Shown here one piece after another: positions 9,241-17,428 of a DNA stretch of 46,353 nucleotides. Each line of letters opens with the position of its first letter. The stretch's first letter is position 1. A program made the translations under genes and the position numbers. The stretch lies in contig CAMOYT010000007.1 of assembly GCA_946630315.1 (NCBI GenBank), positions 1 to 46,353 of the forward strand, written 5' to 3'. The DNA is from an uncultured Bacillota bacterium. Its GTDB lineage: Bacteria; Bacillota_I; Bacilli_A; RF39; UBA660. The notes under the pieces are model-generated. The model made no database searches and had not been told where the DNA came from. It was given only the letters and a program-made list of their open reading frames with translations.

Positions 9241-10173
9241 CTATTTTATTCTTTCGATGACGCGAAGTTTAGCACTTCTAGCTCTTGGGTTATTTTCCAA
9301 CTCTTCTTTACTTGGCTCGATAGCCTTATTAACAACAAGTTTAAAATCTGGTAGATATTCTGCTGGAATATTAGGATCCCCACGTATTATGTCATCAATC
9401 TTTGTTTTTTCTTTAAATAATTTCTTTACTATTCGGTCTTCTAATGAATGGAATGTTATGACACATACTCTTCCACCTACATTTATTAGGTCTAAAGCTT
9501 GAAGAATAGCTGGTTCTATAACATCTAATTCATGATTAACTTCAATTCGAATAGCTTGGAATATTTGACGAGCCGGATGCTTTACTTTAGCAAATTTCAT
9601 TGGTACGGCTGTCTTTATAATATCAACTAATTCTAGTGTGGTTTCTATTGGTTTAGAGTTTCGATACTCTATTATCTTTTTTGCTATATTATTAGCAAAT
9701 TTATCTTCTCCATAGTCTCTAAAGATTCTTACTAAATCTTCTTTACTATAGTTATTTACTACTTCATAAGCAGATAGAGCTTGATCTCTATCCATTCGCA
9801 TATCAAGTTTAGCATCTTCATGAAATGAAAAGCCTCTTTCTTTATCATCTAGTTGTGGTGAAGAGACTCCTAAATCAAATAAAACTCCATCAACTTTATC
9901 TATATGATACTTTTGAAGTTCTTTTTTTAAATTGACAAAGTTACTCTTAATAATAGTGAAGTTAGTACCGATAGCACTTAGTCTATCGGTACTATGCCGA
10001 ATTGCTTCACTATCTTGGTCAAAGGCGAATAAATGCCCCTTTTTTATTCTATCTAAGATGTAACTACTGTGTCCGCCATAGCCGAGTGTACAATCTACTA
10101 TCATACTATTTTCTTTTAAATTTAGGGAGGAAATAGATTCTTCAAGTAAGACACTTATATGTTTTTCTTTCAT
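9241..10173 (-). CDS. rsmH: 16S rRNA (cytosine-1402-N4)-methyltransferase RsmH
   Basis: This enzyme methylates N4 of C1402 in 16S rRNA using S-adenosylmethionine. The 310-residue length is standard. Visible motifs are the SAM site [11 protein letters not shown] (about residues 27-37), [15 protein letters not shown] (about 95-109), the MRMDRD signature (about 125-130), [15 protein letters not shown], and the C-terminal SLEDRIVK. Its ATG overlaps the mraZ stop by 4 bases, indicating translational coupling in the mraZ operon. Confidence 0.97.
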   Translation of the reverse strand: MKEKHISVLLEESISSLNLKENSMIVDCTLGYGGHSSYILDRIKKGHLFAFDQDSEAIRHSTDRLSAIGTNFTIIKSNFVNLKKELQKYHIDKVDGVLFDLGVSSPQLDDKERGFSFHEDAKLDMRMDRDQALSAYEVVNNYSKEDLVRIFRDYGEDKFANNIAKKIIEYRNSKPIETTLELVDIIKTAVPMKFAKVKHPARQIFQAIRIEVNHELDVIEPAILQALDLINVGGRVCVITFHSLEDRIVKKLFKEKTKIDDIIRGDPNIPAEYLPDFKLVVNKAIEPSKEELENNPRARSAKLRVIERIK

Positions 10174-10607
10174 AAGTTCACGCTTTCGTTAAACAAATTT
10201 TCAGCTATGTCTGACATATTGTCTTTTGCAGATTCGAAGAAATTGTCCCAATCTTCTTTAGACCATATTTCTAGCCTTGAGCCTGTACCAATTACAACAC
10301 AATCTTTTTGTAATTTGGCATAATCAATTAATGGTGAAGTAAGATTTACACGACCTTGTTTGTCGAATTCTGCGATAGTAGCTCCTGATAGGAAGAAACG
10401 TACAAATTGTCTGGCATCTCTCTTAGTGAAAGGTAAGGCTTCAAGTTTCGTTACAATTTTTTGCCATTCGTCATTAGGATATACAAATAAACAATTTTCT
10501 ATTCCACGAGTAACAATAAATTTTTCGCCAAGCATTTCTCGAAACTTCGCTGGAATAATAATTCTTCCTTTTTCATCAATCGTATGATGATATTCTCCCA
10601 TGAACAT
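10170..10607 (-). CDS. mraZ: Transcriptional regulator MraZ
   Basis: MraZ is a ring-forming AbrB-fold DNA-binding protein that controls the division operon. The protein from the ATG at 10607 begins [20 protein letters not shown], the canonical MraZ start, and has two SpoVT/AbrB-like halves, each with a D-x-(K/Q)-GR motif (DEKGRI and DKQGRV). A longer frame begins at a GTG at 10640, but this start is chosen because GTGGGGGA is correctly spaced before it and no MraZ homologue carries the extra residues. The length is 145 residues. Operator-like boxes lie directly upstream. Confidence 0.96.
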   Translation of the reverse strand: MFMGEYHHTIDEKGRIIIPAKFREMLGEKFIVTRGIENCLFVYPNDEWQKIVTKLEALPFTKRDARQFVRFFLSGATIAEFDKQGRVNLTSPLIDYAKLQKDCVVIGTGSRLEIWSKEDWDNFFESAKDNMSDIAENLFNESVNL

Positions 10608-10611
10608 AGGC

Positions 10612-10641
10612 ATCCCCCACTTTTCACCACTATCAACCACT
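10612..10641 (-). promoter_or_regulatory. Three MraZ-type boxes at exact 10-bp spacing
   Basis: Read on the minus strand, three consecutive decamers each start with AGTGG: AGTGGTTGAT (10641-10632), AGTGGTGAAA (10631-10622) and AGTGGGGGAT (10621-10612). GTGG/TGGG direct repeats at about one helical turn are the known MraZ-binding arrangement. The third box also serves as the mraZ ribosome binding site. The array lies between the -10 and the start codon, which suggests autoregulation; binding here is inferred. Confidence 0.75.
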
Positions 10642-10651
10642 ACTTAATTAT

Positions 10652-10680
10652 ATATTACCCAATTAGGTACTAAAAGTAAA
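10652..10680 (-). promoter_or_regulatory. Promoter of the mraZ-rsmH-ftsL-pbpB operon
   Basis: A -35 TTTACT (10675-10680) and a -10 TAATAT (10652-10657) are separated by exactly 17 bases on the minus strand. Transcription would begin near 10645, just upstream of the first MraZ-type box. Confidence 0.75.
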
Positions 10681-10729
10681 CACCTAAAATCTTTTTTTAT
10701 TTACTTTTTACAATTGTTTACAAAAAAAA

Positions 10730-10749
10730 ATAAGTTCCGAAGAACTTAT
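10730..10749 (-). terminator. thrS terminator with UUCG tetraloop
   Basis: The stem ATAAGTTC/GAACTTAT closes a UUCG loop (minus strand) and is followed by a run of U. The TAA stop of thrS (10746-10748) is inside the stem. Stem closure by C-UUCG-G is unusually stable. Confidence 0.88.
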
Positions 10750-12509
10750 TTTCTTAAACTCTTATTATTGATTTCATCTAGAAGTAATTTTAGATACTCT
10801 TCTTGAGATACTGTAGTTGTATCTTTTTGTCCGAATAGACGATAACTTATTGTTTTAGCATCTCTTTCATTATCTCCTAAAATTAAAGTATATGGTACTT
10901 TAGATGTTTGAGTTTCTCTTAATCTATAACCTAATTTTTCATTACGATTATCTAATTTTACTCTTACACCATTTTTCTTTAACAATTCATATACTTCTTT
11001 AGCATATTCATCATGATATTCTGGATTTACTGGAATTACTGTTACTTGAGTTGGAGCAAGCCATGTTGGTAAGTTACCTTTTGTCTCTTCTAAGTAATAA
11101 GCAATAAATCTATCAATTGAACCAAAGATTGCTCTATGAATAACTACTGGAGTGATTTTTGCTCCTTTATCATCAATATAATTTAAGTCAAACTTAGCTG
11201 GTAGACAGAAGTCTAATTGGCAAGTAGATAGTGTAATTTCATTACCAACAGCAGGTTTTACTTGAACATCTAGTTTTGGCCCATAGAATGCTGCTTCTCC
11301 TATTTTTTCTACATAATCAATTTTTAAATCATTAAGAACTTGTCTTAACATATCTTCTGCTTCATTCCACATCTTATCATCTTGATGATATTTTACTTTA
11401 TCTTCTGGATCTCTTAGTGATAATTCAAAACGATAATTTTCAATTCCTAATTCTTTATAGCATTCAAGAATTAAGTCTACTACTCCTTTGAATTCTTGTT
11501 CTACTTGTTCAAGTGTACAGAATATATGTGAATCATTTTGACAGAATGTTCTAACACGTTCTATTCCTTTTAGGGCTCCACTTGCTTCATAACGACAGTC
11601 TCTTGCTATTTCAGCAATTCTTAATGGTAAGTCTCTATATGAATGCAATTCATTACCATAGATTACCATATGATGTGGGCAGTTCATTGGACGAAGAACA
11701 AATTCTTCTCCTTCTACTTCCATCTTAGGGAACATTGATTCTTGGTAATGATCCCAGTGACCAGATGTTTTATATAATTCAACATTACCTAGTGGTGGAG
11801 TTTGAACATGTAAATATCCTCTTGCTAACTCTTTATCACGAATATAGTTTTCTAATAGATTCCACATAGTAAATCCATTTGGTAAGTACATTGGAAGTCC
11901 TCTTCCTACTAAATCACTCATCATATAGATTCCTAAGTCTTTACCTATTTTTCTATGATCTCTTTCTTTGGCTTCTTCTAATTCTTTTAAGTGAGCTTCT
12001 AATTCTTCTGGAGTGTCAAAACATACTCCATAGATTCTTTGAAGCATTTTATTTTTTGAGTCACCTTTCCAATAAGCTCCTGATACTTTTAATAGTTTAA
12101 AGTTTTTTAATTCTTTAACGCTCTCTACATGTGGTCCTCGGCAAAGATCAGTAAAGTCTCCTTGAGTGTAGCAAGAAATAGTTACTTCATTTTCATCCAT
12201 TCTAGAAATCAAATCTACTTTATATGGATCATCTTTGAATCTTTCTAAAGCTTCTTCTTTAGATATTTCTTCTCTATAGATTCTTTTTCCATCTTTAGCA
12301 AGTTTTTTCATTTCTTTTTCTATTTTAGGTAAGTCTTCTTCAGTTAGAGTAACATCTCCTAAATCTATGTCATAATAGAATCCTTCTTCAATAACAGGTC
12401 CTACCCAAAATTTAGCTTGTGGATATAAGTGCTTTACTGCTTGCGCCATAAGGTGAGCACAAGAATGGTTTTTTACATTTAATTTTTCATCTTCTTTTAT
12501 ATTTATCAT
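10746..12509 (-). CDS. thrS: Threonyl-tRNA synthetase lacking the TGS domain
   Basis: This enzyme charges tRNA-Thr. The 587 residues begin directly with the editing domain: the HSCAH motif (HxxxH, about residues 15-19) and the downstream CRGPH motif are intact, so mischarged Ser-tRNA can probably be removed. Class II motifs follow, including RPMNCPHH with the zinc Cys, RYEASGAL with TFCQNDSHIF (motif 2 and a zinc His), and VVIHRAIFGSIDRF (motif 3). A C-terminal anticodon-binding domain completes it. Full-length bacterial enzymes of about 640 residues carry about 60 extra N-terminal residues (the TGS domain), absent here with no trace upstream. Its ATG overlaps the stop of the 72-residue gene, and a T-box leader controls both. 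Confidence 0.96.
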   Translation of the reverse strand: MINIKEDEKLNVKNHSCAHLMAQAVKHLYPQAKFWVGPVIEEGFYYDIDLGDVTLTEEDLPKIEKEMKKLAKDGKRIYREEISKEEALERFKDDPYKVDLISRMDENEVTISCYTQGDFTDLCRGPHVESVKELKNFKLLKVSGAYWKGDSKNKMLQRIYGVCFDTPEELEAHLKELEEAKERDHRKIGKDLGIYMMSDLVGRGLPMYLPNGFTMWNLLENYIRDKELARGYLHVQTPPLGNVELYKTSGHWDHYQESMFPKMEVEGEEFVLRPMNCPHHMVIYGNELHSYRDLPLRIAEIARDCRYEASGALKGIERVRTFCQNDSHIFCTLEQVEQEFKGVVDLILECYKELGIENYRFELSLRDPEDKVKYHQDDKMWNEAEDMLRQVLNDLKIDYVEKIGEAAFYGPKLDVQVKPAVGNEITLSTCQLDFCLPAKFDLNYIDDKGAKITPVVIHRAIFGSIDRFIAYYLEETKGNLPTWLAPTQVTVIPVNPEYHDEYAKEVYELLKKNGVRVKLDNRNEKLGYRLRETQTSKVPYTLILGDNERDAKTISYRLFGQKDTTTVSQEEYLKLLLDEINNKSLRK

Positions 12510-12724
12510 CTTTTCATTCCTCCTTGTTTTTCTTCCATTACTTGTTCAAATTTCATACGAGCTATTTCTCGTCTTAATATTTTAATTTCATTTTGCACAT
12601 TAGCTAACTCTTCTAAATAAGCTTCTTGAGCTTCTTTAGTCGTTTGTCTTAAACCTTCCATTTTAAGAGTCTTTTCTTGGAATCTTAAATTAAAAAGTTT
12701 GGTTCGTGCTTCTTCTTCGGTCAT
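12506..12724 (-). CDS. Small coiled-coil protein in the thrS operon, faintly L29-like
   Basis: This 72-residue charged, helical protein starts at the ATG at 12724, which follows a near-perfect AAGGAGGTG site; upstream in-frame codons lie inside the T-box terminator and are not used. It has no membrane segment. The segments KLFNLRFQ near the N-terminus and LRREIARMK near the C-terminus resemble the two conserved ends of ribosomal protein L29, but about 20 additional residues separate them, so this may be chance or a divergent paralogue. It overlaps thrS by 4 bases (ATGA), indicating coupled translation under threonine T-box control. Confidence 0.7.
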   Translation of the reverse strand: MTEEEARTKLFNLRFQEKTLKMEGLRQTTKEAQEAYLEELANVQNEIKILRREIARMKFEQVMEEKQGGMKR

Positions 12725-12743
12725 TATATGCACCTCCTTAAAT

Positions 12744-12940
12744 AAAAAAAACGACCTTGCAAGGAGCAAGATCGCGGTACCATCCTTAATTTACTTAATT
12801 TAAATAACGACTGTCGCCGGAAATACTTTTAATATTTCTACTCGAAAGGTAGTAATAAATTAACTAACTGTTCATTCTCACCTAACATGAACTCTCTTAA
12901 AGTATCATTAACTTATCGTGTCCTTTGTCAATGTATTTAC
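12744..12940 (-). ncRNA. Threonine T-box riboswitch leader
   Basis: A transcription-attenuating leader of about 197 bases. A short Stem I is closed by AAAGG (12926-12922) pairing with CCTTT, and contains an AGAGAG element and a GGTGAGA distal loop. The specifier is ACU (12853-12851), a Thr codon, followed by a purine. The T-box AAGGATGGTACCGCG runs over about 12789-12773. The terminator stem CGATCTTGC/GCAAGGTCG (12774-12752) has an 8-U tail. Uncharged tRNA-Thr should stabilise the antiterminator and switch on the 72-residue gene and thrS. Confidence 0.93.
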
Positions 12941-12946
12941 TAATTA

Positions 12947-12975
12947 ATTATATTACGAATAATACTTTTTGTAAA
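12947..12975 (-). promoter_or_regulatory. Promoter of the T-box/thrS transcript
   Basis: TTTACA (12970-12975), a 17-base spacer and TATAAT (12947-12952) on the minus strand place the transcription start near 12940, just ahead of Stem I of the T-box. Confidence 0.8.
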
Positions 12976-12989
12976 ATGTTTTTTTATTA

Positions 12990-13367
12990 CTATAAAAAAG
13001 ATTTGGTATTTTCATAATATACTTTTACATTATTAATATCAGTTTTAAATCGTATTGTTAGCTCTGGATATACAATCCATTCTGAACACATACCCTTGTC
13101 TACTTTATCTTTTATTTTAATAGTTACATTTTTGTTTTTATCAATTGATACACTTTTTAATTCTAAGTGATAACAACTATTTGGTTTAGGACCAATATTA
13201 ATTTTTACAACATTATTATCTACATTATATCCTTTTTTATTAGGTCCTGATGGATTTGACAAATTAGAAACTACTTCATATTTTGAAGCTTGTAATAAGT
13301 ATAGACCAATTCCTAATATTATCAGTGTAACTACTATTGTAATAATTATGGTAATTACTTTTTTCAT
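12990..13367 (-). CDS. Small membrane-anchored protein, unknown
   Basis: This 125-residue protein has a very hydrophobic N-terminal helix (about residues 5-25) after MKK, then an extracytoplasmic beta-rich domain. Two Cys (PNSCYHLEL and KGMCSEW) are spaced to allow a disulfide. There is no lipobox. It has its own promoter overlapping the end of the M23 gene and GGTGAT before the ATG. I do not recognise the family. Confidence 0.65.
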   Translation of the reverse strand: MKKVITIIITIVVTLIILGIGLYLLQASKYEVVSNLSNPSGPNKKGYNVDNNVVKINIGPKPNSCYHLELKSVSIDKNKNVTIKIKDKVDKGMCSEWIVYPELTIRFKTDINNVKVYYENTKSFL

Positions 13368-13382
13368 TATATCACCATATTT

Positions 13383-13411
13383 ATTATAATTTAATAAATA
13401 AAATAATTCAA
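13383..13411 (-). promoter_or_regulatory. Promoter of the 125-residue membrane protein
   Basis: TTGAAT (13406-13411), a 17-base spacer and TATAAT (13383-13388) on the minus strand, starting 2 bases after the stop codon of the M23 peptidase gene. Confidence 0.7.
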
Positions 13412-13412
13412 C

Positions 13413-14156
13413 TTATCTTTTACTCCATTCATATGGAACATATAAATGTACTCCTAAGCCATAGTAGTTTTCTTTTACTCTTCTATCTGAATATTTAAAC
13501 CAGGCATTTAAGTTAGGACAATTTGGATCATTGTTATTAAATAAATGACAATCTAGTACTGCTAGATGTAGATGTACTCCTGTTGAGTATCCAGTTGTTC
13601 CCATATAACCTAGAGCATCATTTATTGTGACATGTTGTCCTACATGAATATTAGCATATCTTGATAGATGAGCATATTGTGAAGTATAAGCTTTTCCATT
13701 TATATTATGATAGACAGTTACTACTAAGGCTCCTGCTGGATCTTTATAAATACTTGAAATTACTCCATTAGCAACTGGGAAGATTACTTCATTACTGCCT
13801 CTTGGACTAGTTATATCATAAGCATTATGTCCATAGTGTGGGTATTGTGAGATTCTTCCTCTTTCTGTTGGTAAATACCAAACTCTTGTTGGTGTTGTTT
13901 GAGTGGCTTTTGAATTTTCACTAGCAGGAAGGGATTCTTGAATAATAGTATCATTTGTTTCTGTTTCTAAATTGTTTTTACTAGCAACACTTACTGGTGC
14001 CATGTCTTTTATATTAACATATTCATAATTTAAGGCATATGTATCAATACTTTCTTTATTAGAATCTAAATAAAATAGTATTCCTAGTACTAAGAAAGTT
14101 ATAGATATTATTATAAGGCCTTTATTTCTTATCATGTACCTATTATTCTCTCTCAT
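13413..14156 (-). CDS. M23 family metallopeptidase, membrane anchored
   Basis: A LytM-type peptidoglycan endopeptidase, 247 residues from the ATG at 14156. That start is chosen over one at 14198 because AAGGAG lies 8 bases before it. A membrane helix (about residues 13-29) is followed by a Thr/Ser-rich linker and the M23 domain. Zinc ligands are visible as HNAYD (HxxxD) and HLHL (HxH), with a second histidine in YAHL. All catalytic residues appear intact, so it is probably active outside the membrane. It may be transcribed separately from the upstream module, because a promoter lies at 14187-14215. Confidence 0.9.
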   Translation of the reverse strand: MRENNRYMIRNKGLIIISITFLVLGILFYLDSNKESIDTYALNYEYVNIKDMAPVSVASKNNLETETNDTIIQESLPASENSKATQTTPTRVWYLPTERGRISQYPHYGHNAYDITSPRGSNEVIFPVANGVISSIYKDPAGALVVTVYHNINGKAYTSQYAHLSRYANIHVGQHVTINDALGYMGTTGYSTGVHLHLAVLDCHLFNNNDPNCPNLNAWFKYSDRRVKENYYGLGVHLYVPYEWSKR

Positions 14157-14159
14157 AAA

Positions 14160-14186
14160 AACCACTCCTTGAATAAAGCAGTGGTT
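14160..14186 (-). terminator. Hairpin overlapping the M23 ribosome binding site
   Basis: The 7-bp dyad AACCACT/AGTGGTT with a 13-base loop is followed by TTTT on the minus strand. It could be a weak terminator for the module ending at 14220, or an element that masks the AAGGAG site of the M23 gene in readthrough transcripts. The short U run makes strong termination doubtful. Confidence 0.5.
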
Positions 14187-14215
14187 ATTATATCTCATTA
14201 TCTCTTAAAAGTCAA
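14187..14215 (-). promoter_or_regulatory. Promoter of the M23 peptidase gene
   Basis: TTGACT (14210-14215), a 17-base spacer and TATAAT (14187-14192) on the minus strand. Transcription would start near 14180, inside the dyad at 14160-14186, so transcripts from here would lack the upstream half of the hairpin. Confidence 0.7.
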
Positions 14216-14219
14216 TTTG

Positions 14220-15179
14220 TTATCTCCTTAGTACTTTTACACTATCTCTTATTATTTCTGTTTCTCTTTCCAAATCAATTATATTATCTAGTTTTAGATA
14301 ACAAACGGCATTTTCAAAGTCATTTCCTATCTCCCTACCATAAATTCCCATTTCACTTGGTTGATCAAAATAGATATCATTTTTATTAAGTTTTAATAGA
14401 CTCCTTAACATATCTTCATCCATGGTATGTCCGTATGAATATCTCCAACTTGTATTTTTTACTTCACATACTTCATTTAATCTAAAACAAATTCTTCTTA
14501 GAAATTCTATATCAACTAATGTTTTGTATAAAGCTTGATAGTTAGTTCTTTGACCTGGTTTTTTTATTTTAAATGTTGATTTTACTATTTCTCTTCCTTC
14601 ATATGATGTTTCGAAGGTATTAACATTTACAATATATCCTTTTCTTTCTAATGCATGAATTATATTTGTTACTATTACAGCTCTATTAAAAACTTGATAT
14701 TCATTTGTTCCTCCATGATAGGATATTTGAATATCTAATGTAATAAATTTTGGTTTATTTATTAGTCTAGATATACGATATGTTTCTGGAGATGATGTTG
14801 CATATGCTACTGGATCTATGACACCACCAGCAATATTTTTTATATTTTTATATTTATGGACAAGACTGCTTCTAGCTTTAATTTGTTTTTGGACATTTAA
14901 ATATTCTTGATAGCCAGGATCGGTATCTTGAATTAGTAACTCGACAGCATCTCTATATGGTCTTCCGTGAAATCTAGTATCAGAGTCAAGACTACTTAAG
15001 TCATTAATATCAAATACATCAGTATTAATAGCTGGATCTTGTTTTAAAAATTCATATAAGTCTTGTAGTCCATTAAAATTAAAACCATATACAATATATT
15101 CTTTATCATAATTAAATGTTGTTGGCTCTAATACATTGTTTGGAAATCTGCTCCTATTATTTAAATAATCACTTTTCAT
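14220..15179 (-). CDS. Putative VWA-like partner of the MoxR-type ATPase
   Basis: A 319-residue soluble protein. Residues about 143-195 show a hydrophobic strand ending LDIQIS (D149-x-Q-x-S153, a degenerate MIDAS-like DxSxS), a long helix and a second strand (YIVNVNTFETS), the layout of a von Willebrand A-type fold. The N-terminal half, with HGRPYRDAVELL and a GGVIDPVAYATSSPE segment, recalls phage-encoded DUF7192 proteins; this is from memory and unchecked. MoxR-family ATPases are typically encoded beside VWA proteins. Its ATG overlaps the ATPase stop by 1 base. The exact role is unknown. Confidence 0.6.
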   Translation of the reverse strand: MKSDYLNNRSRFPNNVLEPTTFNYDKEYIVYGFNFNGLQDLYEFLKQDPAINTDVFDINDLSSLDSDTRFHGRPYRDAVELLIQDTDPGYQEYLNVQKQIKARSSLVHKYKNIKNIAGGVIDPVAYATSSPETYRISRLINKPKFITLDIQISYHGGTNEYQVFNRAVIVTNIIHALERKGYIVNVNTFETSYEGREIVKSTFKIKKPGQRTNYQALYKTLVDIEFLRRICFRLNEVCEVKNTSWRYSYGHTMDEDMLRSLLKLNKNDIYFDQPSEMGIYGREIGNDFENAVCYLKLDNIIDLERETEIIRDSVKVLRR

Positions 15180-17428
15180 TATCTTGCACCATTTTTGCTG
15201 AAGTTTATAAACTTCTTAGCTAAAACTTTACTGCTAGCTTTTTTTAATGCTTGATTAAAATTAGGATTTGGACATGTTTCATAATCAATATTATACATAT
15301 CAGCAAGTTTTCTTGCTAGATTCTTACAATATTCATCTTCTTTTGTTTGTATGAACATCTCAAATATTATTTGATCTACTGATTTACTATTATGAGAAAT
15401 ATATTTTCTTAAGGCATTAGCATCTCTTGTAGATGTACTTCCTATAGCTTCAGATAAACCATTAGCTTGGGCATAAGAATTACATGCTTCTCTAAATTTA
15501 ATAAAGAAGTCGAACCATTCTGGATAATCATTTAAAATTAATTGTTCTACTCTAGGATCATAATCTATATAAATAGGAGTCCAACGTTCATGGATTGATT
15601 CATCTATTTTACCACGAGATGAGAACATTTCATTTTCTCCTTCACCATTAGTATTACCTATTCCGGCCATACGGAAGTTAATATTAATATCTACTGGAAT
15701 ATCTCCACCAAACAATACTTCACAAGGTTCATTTGGATTATCTAATTTATTAAGTAATTCACTATAAATATCATTTAATACTACTTGGGTGTCTGGATTA
15801 CCATTATCAAATTCATCTAATGTTAATAAATGACCATACAATGCTGCAACAAAGGTAGGACTAATCATATATCTACCTTGAGGATCATTATAACCAAGTA
15901 TTGAATATGGTTCAGTAATTTTACCAGCTTTTATTTGCTTCATTCCTAATAAATCAGCAACTTGCTTGATCATATAACTTTTACCAGTTCCTGATGGTCC
16001 CCAAAGATATGGCCAATCACCTTCCATTATATCTACAGCAATATCTACTATTTTTTTATGATATATCTCTCCAGCCTTTTCTTTTTGTTCTTTTCTTTTT
16101 AATAAATCTTCTTTTCTTTTAGAAAAACTTATATTTTCATCTAAAGATGGAATTGAAGCAGTAGAAATAGTTTCTGGTAATGTCATATGACGATATGGAA
16201 CCATTACTCTATCATAACCTGGTAGGACAATTTGATCTTTATTATTATTTTTCTCAGCTCTTTCTTGTTCTAATTCTTTTTTAGCTAATTCAACGATTTC
16301 TTCACGTGAGGCATTCTCTTCTTGAGCTCTTCTAATTAATTCACTTATCTTTGGTTCATTTTTAATATAGTCTTTCAAGCTTTGAAGACTTTCTTCTGTC
16401 GTTTTTTGAATTTTAATTAATTCTTTATTTGCTTCACTTGAATATGTAGTTAATAATTGTTTAAGATCTGTTATTTGATTCTTATAATTTTCTAGGATTT
16501 GTTTGAAAGTCTCATCACTTCTTTCAGTCATTAATCTTTCTAAATCTACTAAATGCTCATCTAATTTTTTTATTAAAGATAATTCTTCATTATGTATTTC
16601 TTGATGAATATCTCTAATAGATGAATTAGTAGAAGATTTTAGTTGGCGTTTTCCTTCTTCTATGCTATTAGCAATTTCTACTTGTTTACTATTGACTTTA
16701 TCTAGTGATAAATCTAATTCTTCCAATATGTCTTTAGCTCTTGTTAATTTAGTATCAACTTCGGCTAATTCTCTTGGAGTAATATCATATATTCCTATTC
16801 TTTTTTTGGCTTTTACTAGTTCTTCATGACTATAACCTTCATAATTATTATCTACTACATTAGAAAAGCCTGTTAAATATGATATTATATCTCTTTTTAA
16901 TACATCTTGATTTAGACAAAATTTGCTTACATCTTGAATGTAATTTTTTATAGTTTTAAAATTTTCTAAATATATATCATTACTATTTAATATATCCATG
17001 ATGTCAAAGAAATCTTCTTTATTTGCAAAGATTGAATAAAAAGAATCATCAAATAATTTGTTGTAGATTATTCCTTTTGTTCCAATGAAAGAATTTATAA
17101 ATCTATCTCTAGATTTTTCAAAATTACTTTGACTACTTTTATCTACTATAATCTTGAACAATCTTGATACTTCATTGAAATGAAAGATAAAGTCTTCATG
17201 ATCTATATAATTAGTTGATAGTAATTGAGATAATACTAAATACAAAGTATCTAAATCATTAAATGTATTGGGATATCCTCCTCTTATTTTATTTATATAA
17301 TCAGTTAAGAAAGACTTGCTTGAACTATCTATATTATTTGAATTGTTAATTTCATAGATCATATTACTTAATTTTTGTCTATCTTCTTCAGCTTTTATTT
17401 CTTCTGGTGTTTTTGTAAAAAGTCCCAT
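15179..17428 (-). CDS. MoxR/AAA_5-type AAA+ ATPase with long coiled-coil N-terminus
   Basis: A 749-residue protein. Residues about 1-210 are helical and unfamiliar, and residues about 220-400 form a long charged coiled coil. The AAA+ domain follows, with Walker A GPSGTGKS near residue 475, Walker B LLTLDEFDNG near 530-540 and a sensor-1-like GIGNTNGEG. The loop structure fits the dynein-related MoxR/CbbQ class, whose members remodel partner proteins and usually act with VWA-domain proteins. The upstream gene ends on the adjacent base and the downstream gene overlaps by 1 base, so the three proteins are probably made in step. The N-terminal coiled coil is unusual for stand-alone MoxR proteins, which are about 300-350 residues. 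Confidence 0.85.
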   Translation of the reverse strand: MGLFTKTPEEIKAEEDRQKLSNMIYEINNSNNIDSSSKSFLTDYINKIRGGYPNTFNDLDTLYLVLSQLLSTNYIDHEDFIFHFNEVSRLFKIIVDKSSQSNFEKSRDRFINSFIGTKGIIYNKLFDDSFYSIFANKEDFFDIMDILNSNDIYLENFKTIKNYIQDVSKFCLNQDVLKRDIISYLTGFSNVVDNNYEGYSHEELVKAKKRIGIYDITPRELAEVDTKLTRAKDILEELDLSLDKVNSKQVEIANSIEEGKRQLKSSTNSSIRDIHQEIHNEELSLIKKLDEHLVDLERLMTERSDETFKQILENYKNQITDLKQLLTTYSSEANKELIKIQKTTEESLQSLKDYIKNEPKISELIRRAQEENASREEIVELAKKELEQERAEKNNNKDQIVLPGYDRVMVPYRHMTLPETISTASIPSLDENISFSKRKEDLLKRKEQKEKAGEIYHKKIVDIAVDIMEGDWPYLWGPSGTGKSYMIKQVADLLGMKQIKAGKITEPYSILGYNDPQGRYMISPTFVAALYGHLLTLDEFDNGNPDTQVVLNDIYSELLNKLDNPNEPCEVLFGGDIPVDININFRMAGIGNTNGEGENEMFSSRGKIDESIHERWTPIYIDYDPRVEQLILNDYPEWFDFFIKFREACNSYAQANGLSEAIGSTSTRDANALRKYISHNSKSVDQIIFEMFIQTKEDEYCKNLARKLADMYNIDYETCPNPNFNQALKKASSKVLAKKFINFSKNGAR

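Noticed and set aside
10608-10640. An N-terminal extension of MraZ from the GTG at 10640
   Set aside because: The extension is made of the operator-like boxes, there is no ribosome site for the GTG, and the usual MraZ start has one.
12725-12769. N-terminal extension of the 72-residue thrS-operon protein
   Set aside because: These codons lie inside the T-box terminator and its U tail; AAGGAGGTG points to the ATG at 12724.
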